Shown one piece after another: positions 22,958 through 33,516 of a DNA stretch of 64,000 bases (position 1 is its first letter; each line of letters starts with the position of its first letter). Source of the DNA: Pseudomicrostroma phylloplanum (taxonomy: Eukaryota; Basidiomycota; Exobasidiomycetes; Microstromatales); the NCBI GenBank assembly GCA_039545275.1, contig BCHS01000006.1:558001-622000 (forward strand). Reading direction: 5' to 3'. The notes under the pieces were generated by a model. The model did no database searches. It was not told the origin of the DNA and saw only the letters and a list, made by a program, of their open reading frames with translations. Made by a program: the position numbers and the translations under genes.

Positions 22958-25701
22958 ATGAATGCCATGATTAAGCGCTCTCGTCCTCCTCATCGTCGCC
23001 TCATCGGTCCAAGCCAATCTGTCAACGAGCCCTCAAGGAACCCCAACGCAGGCGGCGGTCAAACTGCCGATGGGAGTACTACCAACGATCCTACCCAACC
23101 CACCGATCCCTCAACCGGGACCACAGACCAAGGGCAAGGTCAGGGCAATGGAAAGGGCAAAGGTTCCACAGCCGGTCATGGGAGCAGCGGTACAGGAGCT
23201 GACAAGCCCGTGATTGTAGCTGGACCCGATCCCGTCACCGATCCTACGCCTGTGACGCCCGGCACGGATCCTCTGGTCCCGACTGATCCGACTACGCCCG
23301 TGGATGATGGTGGAAGGGGAGGTGATCAGAGAGGGGGTCAGGGGTCAAGCCAAGGCTCTAAAGGAGGCAATGGACAAGGATCTGATCAAGGCAATGGGCA
23401 GGGCGGTACTGGTCAGGGCGTCGTCCATAACGGCTCCACCAGTGATAATGGCAATACCAATGACGATGGCAGCGGCGATACCACCGGCGGTAGTGGCGAC
23501 CCGTCTACCGACCCCACAACAGGTCCAACCGTCTCTTCCAAGCCTGGAAGCAACAGTCACAGCGGCACTTCGAAGAGCGGCAATACAAGGTGAGTAGTCG
23601 GATCAGCAGTCACTGTGGAGGATTTTGTCGGGAAGAAGGCCGGGCTCCATTAGTATTTTGCGCCACTGTTAGGGGCGAATCCGGTCAGGGAGGGTGGCGA
23701 CAGGGGCTCCGCCAAGCGCGCTGCTCTGCTCGGACCTCGGGCACGAGATTGTCGGCGGCTGCTGCACAGAGGGTGGAGAGGAGGTCCTTGCGCTCCCTTT
23801 CCAGCTCCAGCTCTTGATGCTTACGGTCCGCCACTTGTGCGGCCTCGGATGTAGATGGGGGTATGGACCCCTTTTCCGGGCTGTGTGTCAGGCGTCAGTA
23901 TGAGCGACGTAGGTGCGTGCTTGCCTGCTTGCTTCTCTGCTACGCTACCCCACATTACCACTGTATCTGGGAGCCAGATAGAGCATAGATCGCAGGTATG
24001 CACCACAAACACCTGAAGCGTCTGGTGTTCTTCACCGACTCAAGTGAAGATGGGTCAGCGAATCAGACGACGACCAAAGCTACCAATGCGACTACTAGCG
24101 CTAGTGCCAATAACGCTACCGGTACAGGCACGACCAACGATACATCGGCTGCAACGCCCACCTCTTCTTCAGCAGCGAATGATACCTCACAGGATACTGA
24201 CCCTCTCGTCATTGGTAACACCACTCTTCTTCCGACCCCTACGAGCAACAGCACAAACACGACCAATACTACAACTCCCACGAACGGCACATCCACGAGC
24301 AATCAGACGATTTCCACTCCTCTCCCCACAAACAATAGCACGGTCTCTACAGATACTGAAACATCTACTACTCTTCCTACGACTACTACCAACACCACCA
24401 TTACCGATACTACACCAACTCAGACTACACCGACTGTGACCTCGACGCCTGTCACCAATGGCACGACCAGTACGACTGGTACGACAGCGACACTCGGATC
24501 CTCGGGCAGTGGGAACAACACTTCGACAGAAGTAAACGTTGGTGAGTAGGGCCCCTTTCTCGAGGGGGTAAAGCAAGACTCTCACGACTGACAAACGCCG
24601 ACTCCACTCATCCACTACACAGGCGAGATCATCGGCATCGTTGCGGGCGGTCTCGCTGGTCTGCTCATCGTCGGCTTCATCATCTCCTCGATCTTCCGCA
24701 TGCTGCAGAAGAAGAAGCGTGACCTAAGGTGGATCGACTTTGACCACAACAACGACCACAAGGACGACGAGCCCATTTCCTCAGCAGACGCTGTTCTCAG
24801 CCGACATCGTACCACGGCGGGTCTAGGAGGCGCACGAGGCACGGCGAGTGTCGTGTACGAAAGCGACAAGGCCGACGAGGGCGGTGCTGGGCTTGCTGGC
24901 ATTGGACGACTCACGGGCGACACGCCCATGCAAGCATACGAGATGAGTCAGGTCCACACAGGCGCAGGCAATTCCTCCATGCTCGGCTCGGTCCCAGGCG
25001 ACTTTGGCAGCCACTATGGCGGAAGTCAAGCCGGACAGCAGTACCCTTATGCAAACCTCGATGGAGGGTACGACGCGGAGCATGCACAGTGGTACCACAA
25101 CACTCTGCAGCCACATCAGCCGCTCGGCCCTCTCGCCCACTACGAAGACGGTTCCCTCGGCAACATGGGCCAAGTCTTGTATGCCCCTCACCCTGCACCC
25201 TCCCAACAAGCAAGTCCTCAGCGCTCCGACCACGGTGCAAACGTGCATGCTCCTCTGATGGCCACTGCGCCGGAGAGTGCCTACGCAGAGTACTGGGGCA
25301 CCACCGGTCTTCCTGAGCCCTACCCACCCCAAGCCGTCTCCCCCGCCCTCAGCGCCTCTCGCTCCATCGGTGGAACCACCTTGATGCGAGCGCAGAGCCA
25401 CACTATTGGAGAAGGGCAGTCCTTCTCGCAGCCTAGTCGCAACCTGAGCTATCGAACCGGAGCCTCTCACGCCACGAGCAACACTTATGTACACTCGCCC
25501 ATGTCCGAGGAGGCAGAGGATCTGCAGCAGAGAAAGGACAGTGGAGCTGGCGCTGCTGAAGATGGAGCTGTTGGTGCGGGTGCCGGTGGAGTGACAGGCG
25601 GAGGACATGCGAGGGAAGAGTCGGCGCCCAAGCTTGCTCTGCCGGACAACTTTGGCAATCTTCGAGTGGTCAACGCTGAGCCTGAGAGCGACCGAGAGTA
25701 G
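22958..25701 (+). CDS. Mucin-like single-pass membrane protein, 5' end uncertain
   Basis: Proposed exons 22958-23589, 24045-24541 and 24623-25701 (735 residues). The ectodomain is low complexity: first Gly/Asp/Pro/Thr-rich (PTDPTTPVDD, GNGQGSDQGNGQ), then about 165 residues of Thr/Ser/Asn with many N-x-T sites, so heavy O- and N-glycosylation is expected. One membrane helix follows (IIGIVAGGLAGLLIVGFIIS), then a basic stop-transfer KKKKRD and a roughly 310-residue cytosolic tail rich in Gly, Ser and Tyr. This architecture resembles fungal wall-stress or mucin sensors (WSC/Mid2/Msb2-like), but no WSC or HMH domain is seen. The 455-bp intron is long here. The start is doubtful: a signal peptide-like segment lies in another frame at 22971. 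Confidence 0.6.
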
Positions 25702-26190
25702 GTGGCGAGAACACTGGACTCCGGATCTCTTGGCGGACGAAGAGAGCAAAGGAATGGCTCCACATTGGTCTTTCCATCGGCGTACAGGAGGGTGTCGGGG
25801 TCAACGCCTGCATTGAGTGTCTATCGACGGTATCCGCCATGGTATTGCTTGAAGTCTTGGCTGGACCAGGGAGCTCAGCAGCCATGAACACCAGCACAAT
25901 CATTACTTTCCCCTTTTCATCGGGGCCCATCTATGCTGCAGCCAGGCGACAATTCCCAGCTCTAGTCTGATCGCCATCTATCTCTCTATCCCACAACGGT
26001 GTTCATTTCTTTCATCTTGCTCTTACAATGTCATCATCATTTTGCCCATGAGCGCCTCTTGTTGGCGTTTTTGATCTTTGCGGCTGGCCTACCTCTTACG
26101 GGCGAAGAGCATCGCAGTCGGGTATACAAGCTGATTGAGGTGCGTGCATGTCCAGGAGAAATTGTTCAGCTCGATCAGCCAACTATCGTC
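25702..26190. other. Convergent 3' region
   Basis: Between the surface-protein gene (plus) and the methyltransferase (minus). No supported gene. Confidence 0.4.
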
Positions 26191-27596
26191 CTACTTCTTC
26201 CACTCCTTCTCCTCACTCACCTCGATTTCCTCATCCAATCCCAGCAATTTACCCGTCACCTGTTCCTCCTCCCTCCTCCACTGCTCAATCAAGCGAAAGG
26301 GCAGGTCCTCGCAGCTCTTCTCGAGGTCCTTTTCCTCTGGGTGCTTGTCCAAGTAGCGCGGCCAAGCCGAGGTGGAACGTAGGAAAAGGGCCAGCCCGCG
26401 CAGCGAGCCCTTCTTGGTCAGCACAATCGTCTGGTCTGACGAAGAGAGGCCCGCTGAGCGCGCCCAGTCTGGTACGGGAGGGACGTCTGCAGGGACGATG
26501 TTGTGTAACTCGTTGAAGCGGGTGCATAGACGGAGCATGGTGGTTTGGGAAGCGTCGAAGTAGGGCTCTAAGGGAGGGGGCATCGTCTTGTAGTAGCTGA
26601 AGCCAATGGTGTGTGGGCTGCACTCGTCGCTCTGTGTGAAGTCCATGCGGCAGACATATCAGTCGGTCTCGCGTCGAGGAACATTTGGGCTATACTGCCA
26701 CACACTCACCATGTCAGATGCAAGATCCCAGCCATTGGGCGCTCGCTGGAACTCGTCCAAGCGGTCAGAGATGAGGTCGTGTCCGGCAATGTACAGGTTG
26801 ACGTACCCCCTGCCAGAGCACAGGTGCGGCAACAACGACGGTATCGTTTAGACGATGTATATCAGCTTCTAGCAGGCTAGTGAGATGATCAGCTTCCTTC
26901 TCCACTCACGCAAAGATTAGGCTACCTCCGGGCCTGAGCAGACGTGCCATCTCTTTCCAAATGGTTTCGCCACTGCGATCTTCTTGCCAAGGCAGCCAAT
27001 GAGCCGACGTTGCCGCATTGATCAGGTCGAAGCTGCCGTCGGGAAAGCCAGTGGACTGACCCTTTGCCTCTTTGAAAGAGAGGTGGTGATCAGCAGGCAC
27101 ATTGACGCCCAGGTGGGCTGGCACTGCGGGATCTTGAGCAGCGGCTAGCATCACGGCGGAAGGATCGGCGCCGATGGTGTTCTTGAAGATTTCGGCTAGG
27201 CGATACGTCATCTGACCTGCGGAGTGAGCGGAGCACGTCTGCCGTCAACTTCCACATCTCAACCTATATGACCGAGGGGCCCAAGCTCTGGCAGCCCGGA
27301 AGCTCCGCACTGGCTCCCTCGCATCAGCTCACCTGGCCCACATCCAATGTCGAGGGCATCGTCATACTTTGCGGTCCCCTGGTCATGCCATGCCTTGATC
27401 AAGTCCACAAAAGTCTGACTGTACTGAGGTCGATTCCTGTAGCCGCATGCAGCAAAGTGGAGAGACGGAAAGGTGAGCGAGCAATCGGTTTACCTGGAGC
27501 TGACGGGAGATTGTGCGAAAGAGTGGACCCTGGTGCCACGACTCACGCGAGATATTCTACGGCGTCGAAGTGTTTTGCGTTGCTGAAGGCAGCCAT
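26191..27596 (-). CDS. SAM-dependent methyltransferase (class I, type 11 fold)
   Basis: Five exons (27596-27547, 27436-27333, 27216-26910, 26809-26710, 26631-26191) give 333 residues with consistent phases. Motif I is ALDIGCGPGQMT (SAM binding), followed by GADPSAVML (acidic/adenine-contact region), then GSFDLINAATSAHWLPW and ARLLRPGGSLIFA (post-motif strand). The opening AAFSNAKHFDAVEYLANRPQYSQTFVDLI is typical of the fungal trans-aconitate methyltransferase-like group, in which xS.aRP.YP precedes motif I. No targeting signal, so probably cytosolic. The C-terminal lid region (from exon 5) is Glu/Lys-rich. The substrate is unknown. Confidence 0.85.
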
Positions 27597-28281
27597 TATG
27601 GGGTCAAGGTGGACGCCAAGGGAGTCAGACGTTGTATCAAGCGGCTGTACATGTGGCTTCCGCAACAAGGTCGTTGGGAAGGCTTTGTACTTCTATGCCC
27701 GGCAACATTGCACGGCGACTCGCTCTCGCACAGACCAGCGGCTCAGGACAAAGGCCGATATCCCCGGACCCTCGGCACAAGGTGCAGGCAGTAGCACGCG
27801 GGGATAACACACTCACACTCGGCAGACGAGGATAGGTCTACCAGCGCTGGACCGGGTGCAAGCTGCCTTGGAGCTGTCAGACACGGATACTGGAAGTCGC
27901 TCCACCCGCAGAAGTCGGCATAAGGAATGCCGACATGGCCGCGCCTGCAGGCTGGAGTGCCTGCCGGTAGCGTAGCAGTGCAGCGTGACAGTCCCCTTCG
28001 CCCTTCGCCGAAATCTGACTCAAAGCAGCTGTAGAGAAATTGCATCGATATCGCGGTTTGAACTTGATGCTCCCAAGGCTCTTTCCAGCTATAGCAGGGA
28101 GAGCTAGCCTTGTGGGACGCGCTGATCGAGCCTGAGCTGTACTGGATCGTAAAGGCACGGCTCTTCTGCCTGGTCAGTCTATTAGTCTGGCTCCTCCCCG
28201 GATGCGACATCTCCGGTATAAGTGACATCGTGACGATCGTATTACCATCTACTCGTGGATGATTGCAGGCCTGCAGGAAGA
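27597..28281. other. Intergenic, no supported gene
   Basis: Upstream of the methyltransferase and downstream of SPC1, both minus strand. A 161-codon minus-strand frame (27743-28228) exists but has no domain, splice support or convincing composition. Confidence 0.35.
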
Positions 28282-28856
28282 CTACAATTTCTTCTTCGAC
28301 GAACTCTCCGTCCCTGCATCTATCACCGCCGTACCCTCTGTCGCGTCAGCTTCTGCAGCCTCTTCTGAAGAGCTCTCGGGTCTGTTGGGCAGCCATTGTG
28401 TCTTGTGTTGATTGTAGAAGGGCCAAGGGGGAATGACGAGCTGTGTGACGGAGGGGCGAACAAGCGAGATGTGAGCACTAGCTAAGCATGCTTGTATGCT
28501 GTCTTGGACTGTTGACTCACAGCACATGCGACGAGGACAATGGCGCCGTAGAGGTACATCGTGACGGACAAGGAGTCAAAGGCGAAGCCTAGCAGGAGGG
28601 AGAGGAGCTGCGAGGCCGAGCGAGCAAGGGAGGACTGATTAGACTTCTCGTCAGGGCAACTCAAATAGCAGACACTTGACTCACTGCTCCCATGACGATC
28701 ATCTCCTGGCCTATCCTGTCAGCTAGACGTTGACCTTGAAAGTCCTGATAGAGGTGGGCGAGGATGGAGCGAGTCAGCGTCCTTCGCAGCAACAGCAATT
28801 CAACCTGGCTGCCTACTTACGATCTTGCCCTCCAGCTTCTTCCTGATCTGCTCCAT
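28282..28856 (-). CDS. SPC1: Signal peptidase complex subunit 1 (SPC12)
   Basis: Four exons (28856-28821, 28744-28685, 28607-28521, 28440-28282) give 113 residues. The start MEQIRKKLEGKIDFQGQRLA has the SPC12 signature I-D-F-x-G-Q, and two hydrophobic segments follow (MIVMGALLSLLLGFAFDSLS and MYLYGAIVLVACALVIPPWP), with P-x-x-P-x-Y/F-x-x-H before the tail (PPWPFYNQHKTQWLP). The cytosolic C-terminus is Ser/Glu-rich. SPC12 is a non-catalytic subunit of the ER signal peptidase that helps protect membrane segments from cleavage. Divergent from FMC1, with 297 bp between start codons. Confidence 0.9.
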
Positions 28857-29153
28857 GCTGGTAGTGGTGGAGGGCGAGTGGTCTTGCTATAATGTAGAGG
28901 GTAGTCGTCCTGGAGGAGGGAGGTACTGAGCAAAAGTCGATGGTAGGAGACAAAGGAGACACTATTGTGGAAGGGAGTGGTCAAAGCAACACCACCAACC
29001 AACCCCCCTCTTCCGGGCGGAGAGGGAAATAATTTGAGCACCTCCAGTCCTCACTTCACCTCACCTCAATCTCACCTCACCTCAGCCAGTTCCATCCCAT
29101 CCCGTCTTCTGACCTCGTACGCAGTATCATCAACCTGCCTGACCTCTATCACA

Positions 29154-29796
29154 ATGGCATCAGCAGCAGCCTCGACCTCCTCTTCCACTCCGCGGATCCT
29201 GTATCGCTCCCTCCTACGGGAGCTACGGTCCAACCCTTCCAACCCGCCCAAGGCGATCCTCTCCCCCGCTTTCACTTCGCAGCCCATCGTCTCCTATGTC
29301 AGGGGGTCCTTTCGGGCGTCGGGAACGAGTGATGGTGAAGGAGCGTCTTTGAAGGAGATGAAGGATCTGGAGCTGTTTTTGAGGAGTAATAGGGTGCATA
29401 AGGTAAGTAGATGTGGCGAGATGTTTTCCCTCTTGGCGAATGGCGGTGGAGGGACTGCTGGCAAGAATAAGGATGTATGATGGCCCGAAATGCCACGCAG
29501 CCGCTACATTACAATACTGAGGATGCTTGCAGCCCTTTCTTGCGACGTTCTCTGACACCACCTCCCACAATTCTGTCACACTGCAGGAGCTCCTCGTGCG
29601 CTACAACCCGCTGCACGACCAGACCGAGGCGGAGAGGGTCAAGGCCACAGCGAGGAGGGTGGGACTGGACGTACCGGTGGAGTACCTGCCGAACGCTGGA
29701 AAAGAGGAAGAGGTGGATACGAGATCGAGCAGGCAGAGGGCAGACGACTACAAGGGGAAGACAGGGCCGCTGCCGCCGCCGGACTTGGACGTCTAG
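29154..29796 (+). CDS. FMC1: Fmc1-like mitochondrial ATP synthase assembly factor (LYR family)
   Basis: Exons 29154-29402 and 29587-29796 give 152 residues. The motif RILYRSLLRELRS near residue 14 is the LYR-type helix. Exon 2 opens ELLVRYNPLHDQTEAERVKATARRVGLDVP, the typical Fmc1 sequence. Fmc1 stabilises the Atp12 chaperone during F1-ATPase assembly in the matrix. The N-terminal Ser/Ala/Thr-rich stretch is consistent with import. The tail is charged. Confidence 0.85.
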
Positions 29797-30245
29797 GGAC
29801 AGGCGAGGTCATGGACACATGGGCGGGGACGGTGTCGAAGAGCTCCGCAATATACAGATAGGTTTGCATTTCGTAGCGATACTACATCGATCGAATCAGT
29901 TTAGCGATTCCTCGCTGTGATACCATGTCCAATATCGCCCCACCGCGAGCTGCCGGGCCACCCCTGTACCGGTTGCATCAGATCTTCTTGTTCCTTGCTT
30001 CCGTTCCGCCGCGCATTGGCGTCGGTGGCCCCGCCAACTCAGAGCAACACGCTCCACGAGTGCGAGCCATCCCAAGCAACCTCGTTCATTCCGTACATAC
30101 AACCTCACGATATATCATACCCCTCCTGTAGTCATACCCCCGTCCGAAAGACCAGGGTCTCGAGCTTGACAGTCAGTCATTTCTTCGAAGTCATCTCTCC
30201 CCACTTGCTCCCCCGCGGTCGCCTCAGCGTCGCACTTGATTCGAT
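29797..30245. other. Intergenic between FMC1 and SEC13
   Basis: FMC1 3' region plus the SEC13 promoter and 5' leader. No gene seen. Confidence 0.4.
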
Positions 30246-31740
30246 ATGGTGAGGACGATGAGCTCGATCATAAAGCTCTTTGTTCCTGCGAGCTGACCTT
30301 CTGTCATGATGTTTCCTCAGGCTCCCTCAACCTCCGCAGGAGCGACCACCGACAATGTCCGTCCTATCGAGACGCTGCACGAGGACATGATCGTGAGTCG
30401 CGTGCTCCGACAACCCGGAGAAGCGAGCAGATGTGCAGATTCTGTCCCCACTCACACTGCTTGCTGTTGCTTTGTTCCCCCCTCAGCACGATGCTCAGCT
30501 TGACTACTATGGAAAGAGGCTGGCGACTTGCTCGTCAGACAGGACAGTGAAAGTATTTGATGTGGTTGATGGAAGTGCTGCTGGTCAGGGAACTACACTC
30601 AAGGGGTGAGTACAGCGGCGCAGCATGGAGACTCCCCACAGTGGCCTCAGCTCTGACATTATCTCTCTCTGCACTGTCCACAGACACGAAGGCCCAGTCT
30701 GGCAAATCGCTTGGGCTCACCCAAAGTTCGGTCCTATCCTCGCATCGTCTTCTTACGACGGCAAGGTCTTTATCTGGAAAGACTCGGGCAGTGCGGGAGC
30801 TGCTCAGCAGCAACAGGGCGGTTACAACAGTCAGCCGTACGGTGGAAGCCTGACTTCGTCGGGTGGATGGACGAAAATCAAGGAGCATGCGATGCACAGC
30901 GCTTCCGGTGAGTCTAGCAAGAGGAGTCGAATTGCTTTCCAAGAACGCCCACTGACGATGGAATCTCATCTTGCTTTTGCTCACTGGCAGTGAACTCGAT
31001 TGCGTGGGCTCCTCACGAGCTTGGCTCTGTCCTTGCCTGTGCTTCCTCTGACGGCAACGTCTCTGTATTGACTTTCAATGACGATGGCAGCTGGAGCGTG
31101 GACATGGTGGCCGCCCACCCGATGGGCTGCAATGCTGTCAGCTGGGCGCCTGCTACCGTCCCCGGATCTCTTGTTTCTGCTCAGACCCCTCAAATAGGTG
31201 GACCTGGCAAGGAGGCCTCTCAGAGCTCCTCGAGCGTCAAGAGGTTCGCGAGCGCAGGTTGCGACAACACTGTGAAGGTGTGGGAGTACAGTGACGAGCT
31301 CGGACGGTGGTCCGAAATCGAGCAGCTCAACGGCCACACCGACTGGGTGAGGGACGCGGCCTTTGCGCCCAACATCGGTCTTCCCCGTTCCTACTTGGCC
31401 ACCTGCTCCCAAGATCGGACCGTGCTGGTGTGGACACAGGACGGTCTCAACTCGCCTTGGACAAAGACGGCCCTGAACCCTTCGGGAGCGGGAGGCGCCA
31501 GTGGAGGAGGCAAGTTCCCAGAGACGGTGTGGAGGGTGAGCTGGAGCGTTAGTGGAAACGTGCTGGCAGTCAGCTGTGGTGATGGCAAGGTGACGCTGTG
31601 GAAGGAGAATCTCAAGGGAGCATGGGAGTGTTGCTCAGAGTGAGTATCAGGGGACAGGCGAGCAAAGCGAGCCAACCTTCGAAGATTCGCTGATCATGTC
31701 ATTGCCCCCTCCTTTTCGACTTCTCAGAATGGACTCGTAG
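30246..31740 (+). CDS. SEC13: COPII coat and nuclear pore subunit Sec13
   Basis: Six exons (30246-30248, 30321-30392, 30487-30605, 30684-30907, 30991-31639, 31728-31740) give 359 residues. The first exon is only the ATG and the last only EMDS plus stop. The WD40 repeats are clear: [74 protein letters not shown], and [20 protein letters not shown] followed by [12 protein letters not shown]. This is Sec13, a six-bladed propeller that pairs with Sec31 in COPII and with the Nup84 complex. A Gln/Gly-rich insert follows blade 2 and a Ser-rich insert precedes blade 4. Confidence 0.96.
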
Positions 31741-31961
31741 ATCGCAGCAGTTTGCAACGAGTCAGGCCAGACATAGTCTCTTCGAATTGATACATTGCCC
31801 AGACGTGCGTCAAATGCAGTAGTGCGTGGGGTTGATCAAGATATTGCATGATAGTTATACAATGAATGGGCTGAAATGAATGATGTAGGGATGAGCCACG
31901 CAAGAGGCAAAATCTAACAAAGCAAAGGAAGGCCGACACGTCGTGCTAATGTGGGAGCAGC

Positions 31962-33008
31962 TCACGACCTCTCATCGTTGCCCTGCTTCTTCTCCCACTC
32001 GGCAATCGCGCCCGGTCCGTCCTTTTGCTCATCAAAGTTGTACAGTGGCAAATCGAACAAGATGTACGTCTTGACAAACTTTGGCAGTGGCTTGTACAAG
32101 AACGCCGGCATGGGGATCAAGAGTGGCGTGCGGTTGCGGAAGGCCTTGTATCGCCTCCAGGGGTCCTCTTCGCGCTGCTTGTTGTATGGCTCTAGAGAGG
32201 TGCCTTCGTGGGACATGATGAAGTACTTTTTCTGCGAGGGCTTCTCTGCCAGTGGCACTCCCGAGAGGAACATCAGCAGTGCAAAGGTGAAGAGGGGAGA
32301 GACGACGGTTCCCAGCAGAGCGGCGTGTCCGCGATAGCTAATGTCTGCCTGGTTCGCAGGGGAGATGCAGAGGAGGTAGATTCCCAGCCAGATGAGAATC
32401 TCACCGAAGTAATTGGGCCTACGGGAGAACTTCCAGGGTCCAACATCGATGATGGCTCCCTTGGGTGGCTTGGTCACGCTCTTGAAGCGGTACTTTGTAA
32501 TGTCGGCCATGGACTCCATGAGGAATCCAATGACGAAGAAGATCAAACCGACAATGTCCTTTGCGGTCCCGAAGCTGGGGCCCAGGGTGCCGCCGTACCC
32601 ATCGTAGGGTCGTGTTACAGCAGGCGAGTTGAGGACATTGATGGGCATGGTGATAGTCCAGGTCCAGAGGAACTGCCCTAGCCAGAACTGGGCAAACTTG
32701 AGCGGGTTACTCCTCATCTCGTCGAACCTCGTGTCTCCACCCATCTTGATCATCCTAAACAGCTGGAATCCACCCAGCCTCACAGCCCAGAGGAGACCAA
32801 AGATGGTGGCTAGAATGTTGCGAGCAGTGTAGGCTGCGCCAAAGTTGAGGGTGAGGAGGAGCATGATGATCGTTGTGAGGGCAGACCAGAAGTCGGTGAT
32901 GGCGTCGGTCTGGAGGGTGAATGCAATTGCGAAGCCGGCAATCTGCATACCGGCAGAGATGATGGCCGTTAGGCCAAGGTAGTAGGGATCCAATGCTGCT
33001 ACGAACAT
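31962..33008 (-). CDS. DUF1295 (steroid 5-alpha-reductase-like) membrane protein
   Basis: Intronless frame; the ATG at 33008 gives 348 residues. Several hydrophobic helices fill the first two thirds (LGLTAIISAGMQIAGFAIAF, a segment beginning ALTTIIMLLLTLNFGAAYTA, and a segment beginning DIVGLIFFVIGFLMESMADI). The diagnostic motifs are RLGGFQLFRMIKMGGDTRFDEM and, near the C-terminus, KGAIIDVGPWKFSRRPNYFG followed by GEILIWLGIYLL, as in the DUF1295/ERG4-24 C-terminal family whose members reduce steroid double bonds or methylate phospholipids. The conserved RRPNYFGE resembles the NADPH-binding region. The C-terminus is hydrophilic. The substrate is unknown. Divergent from photolyase. Confidence 0.85.
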   Translation of the reverse strand: MFVAALDPYYLGLTAIISAGMQIAGFAIAFTLQTDAITDFWSALTTIIMLLLTLNFGAAYTARNILATIFGLLWAVRLGGFQLFRMIKMGGDTRFDEMRSNPLKFAQFWLGQFLWTWTITMPINVLNSPAVTRPYDGYGGTLGPSFGTAKDIVGLIFFVIGFLMESMADITKYRFKSVTKPPKGAIIDVGPWKFSRRPNYFGEILIWLGIYLLCISPANQADISYRGHAALLGTVVSPLFTFALLMFLSGVPLAEKPSQKKYFIMSHEGTSLEPYNKQREEDPWRRYKAFRNRTPLLIPMPAFLYKPLPKFVKTYILFDLPLYNFDEQKDGPGAIAEWEKKQGNDERS

Positions 33009-33516
33009 CTTGGGCCAACGGTCGGTAGGAAGTGAGTTGAAGCTACAGATGCTGAGGAAAGGAAGCGGGAGTGATTTGCAGCTGAGCATTTCCTTTGCTT
33101 GACTTTGTACTCACCCTCCGAGGCGAGGAAATTTGGGCTGCCCTGAGCGCCTCAGCAGTGCGAATGACGTCGATCTCCGTGGCTGACCAAAGCAGCCGGG
33201 CGAAATCACTCGACTCCACAACCGCCGGGCCGACGAATCCTCCGAGAGACGCGGAAGTAGAGAGGATTGATTACAACACGAGGGCCATGCAAAGAGTAGA
33301 CTGAGCCCTCGCTTCCAACCACTTCTTCTCAGACGTAGACTCTCTTGTCCTTTCCGCAATCACCAGCAATACCAGGTACATCAACACAATCCAGCCAAGC
33401 TGGTTGCCACTCTCCTATTACGTAGCACGCGACGTCTTGCGACTCTCAGCGCCTATACCCGCTTCCCTGCTGTAGCTCCTCCTCGCTTCCCACCCCCTCC
33501 GCTCCGCACCCTCACC
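33009..33516. promoter_or_regulatory. Divergent promoter region, DUF1295 gene and photolyase
   Basis: Head-to-head arrangement with 508 bases between start codons. The plus strand is CT-rich just before the photolyase ATG. No other gene seen. A light-response element cannot be identified by eye. Confidence 0.4.

Noticed and set aside
22971..23206. Frame +1 of the surface-protein region as a separate gene
   Set aside because: It has no ATG in frame after the preceding TGA, and downstream its composition becomes random while the other frame stays Ser/Thr/Gly-biased.
27743..28228. 161-codon minus-strand frame between the methyltransferase and SPC1
   Set aside because: No recognisable product, no splice structure and mixed composition; likely random in a GC-rich gap.
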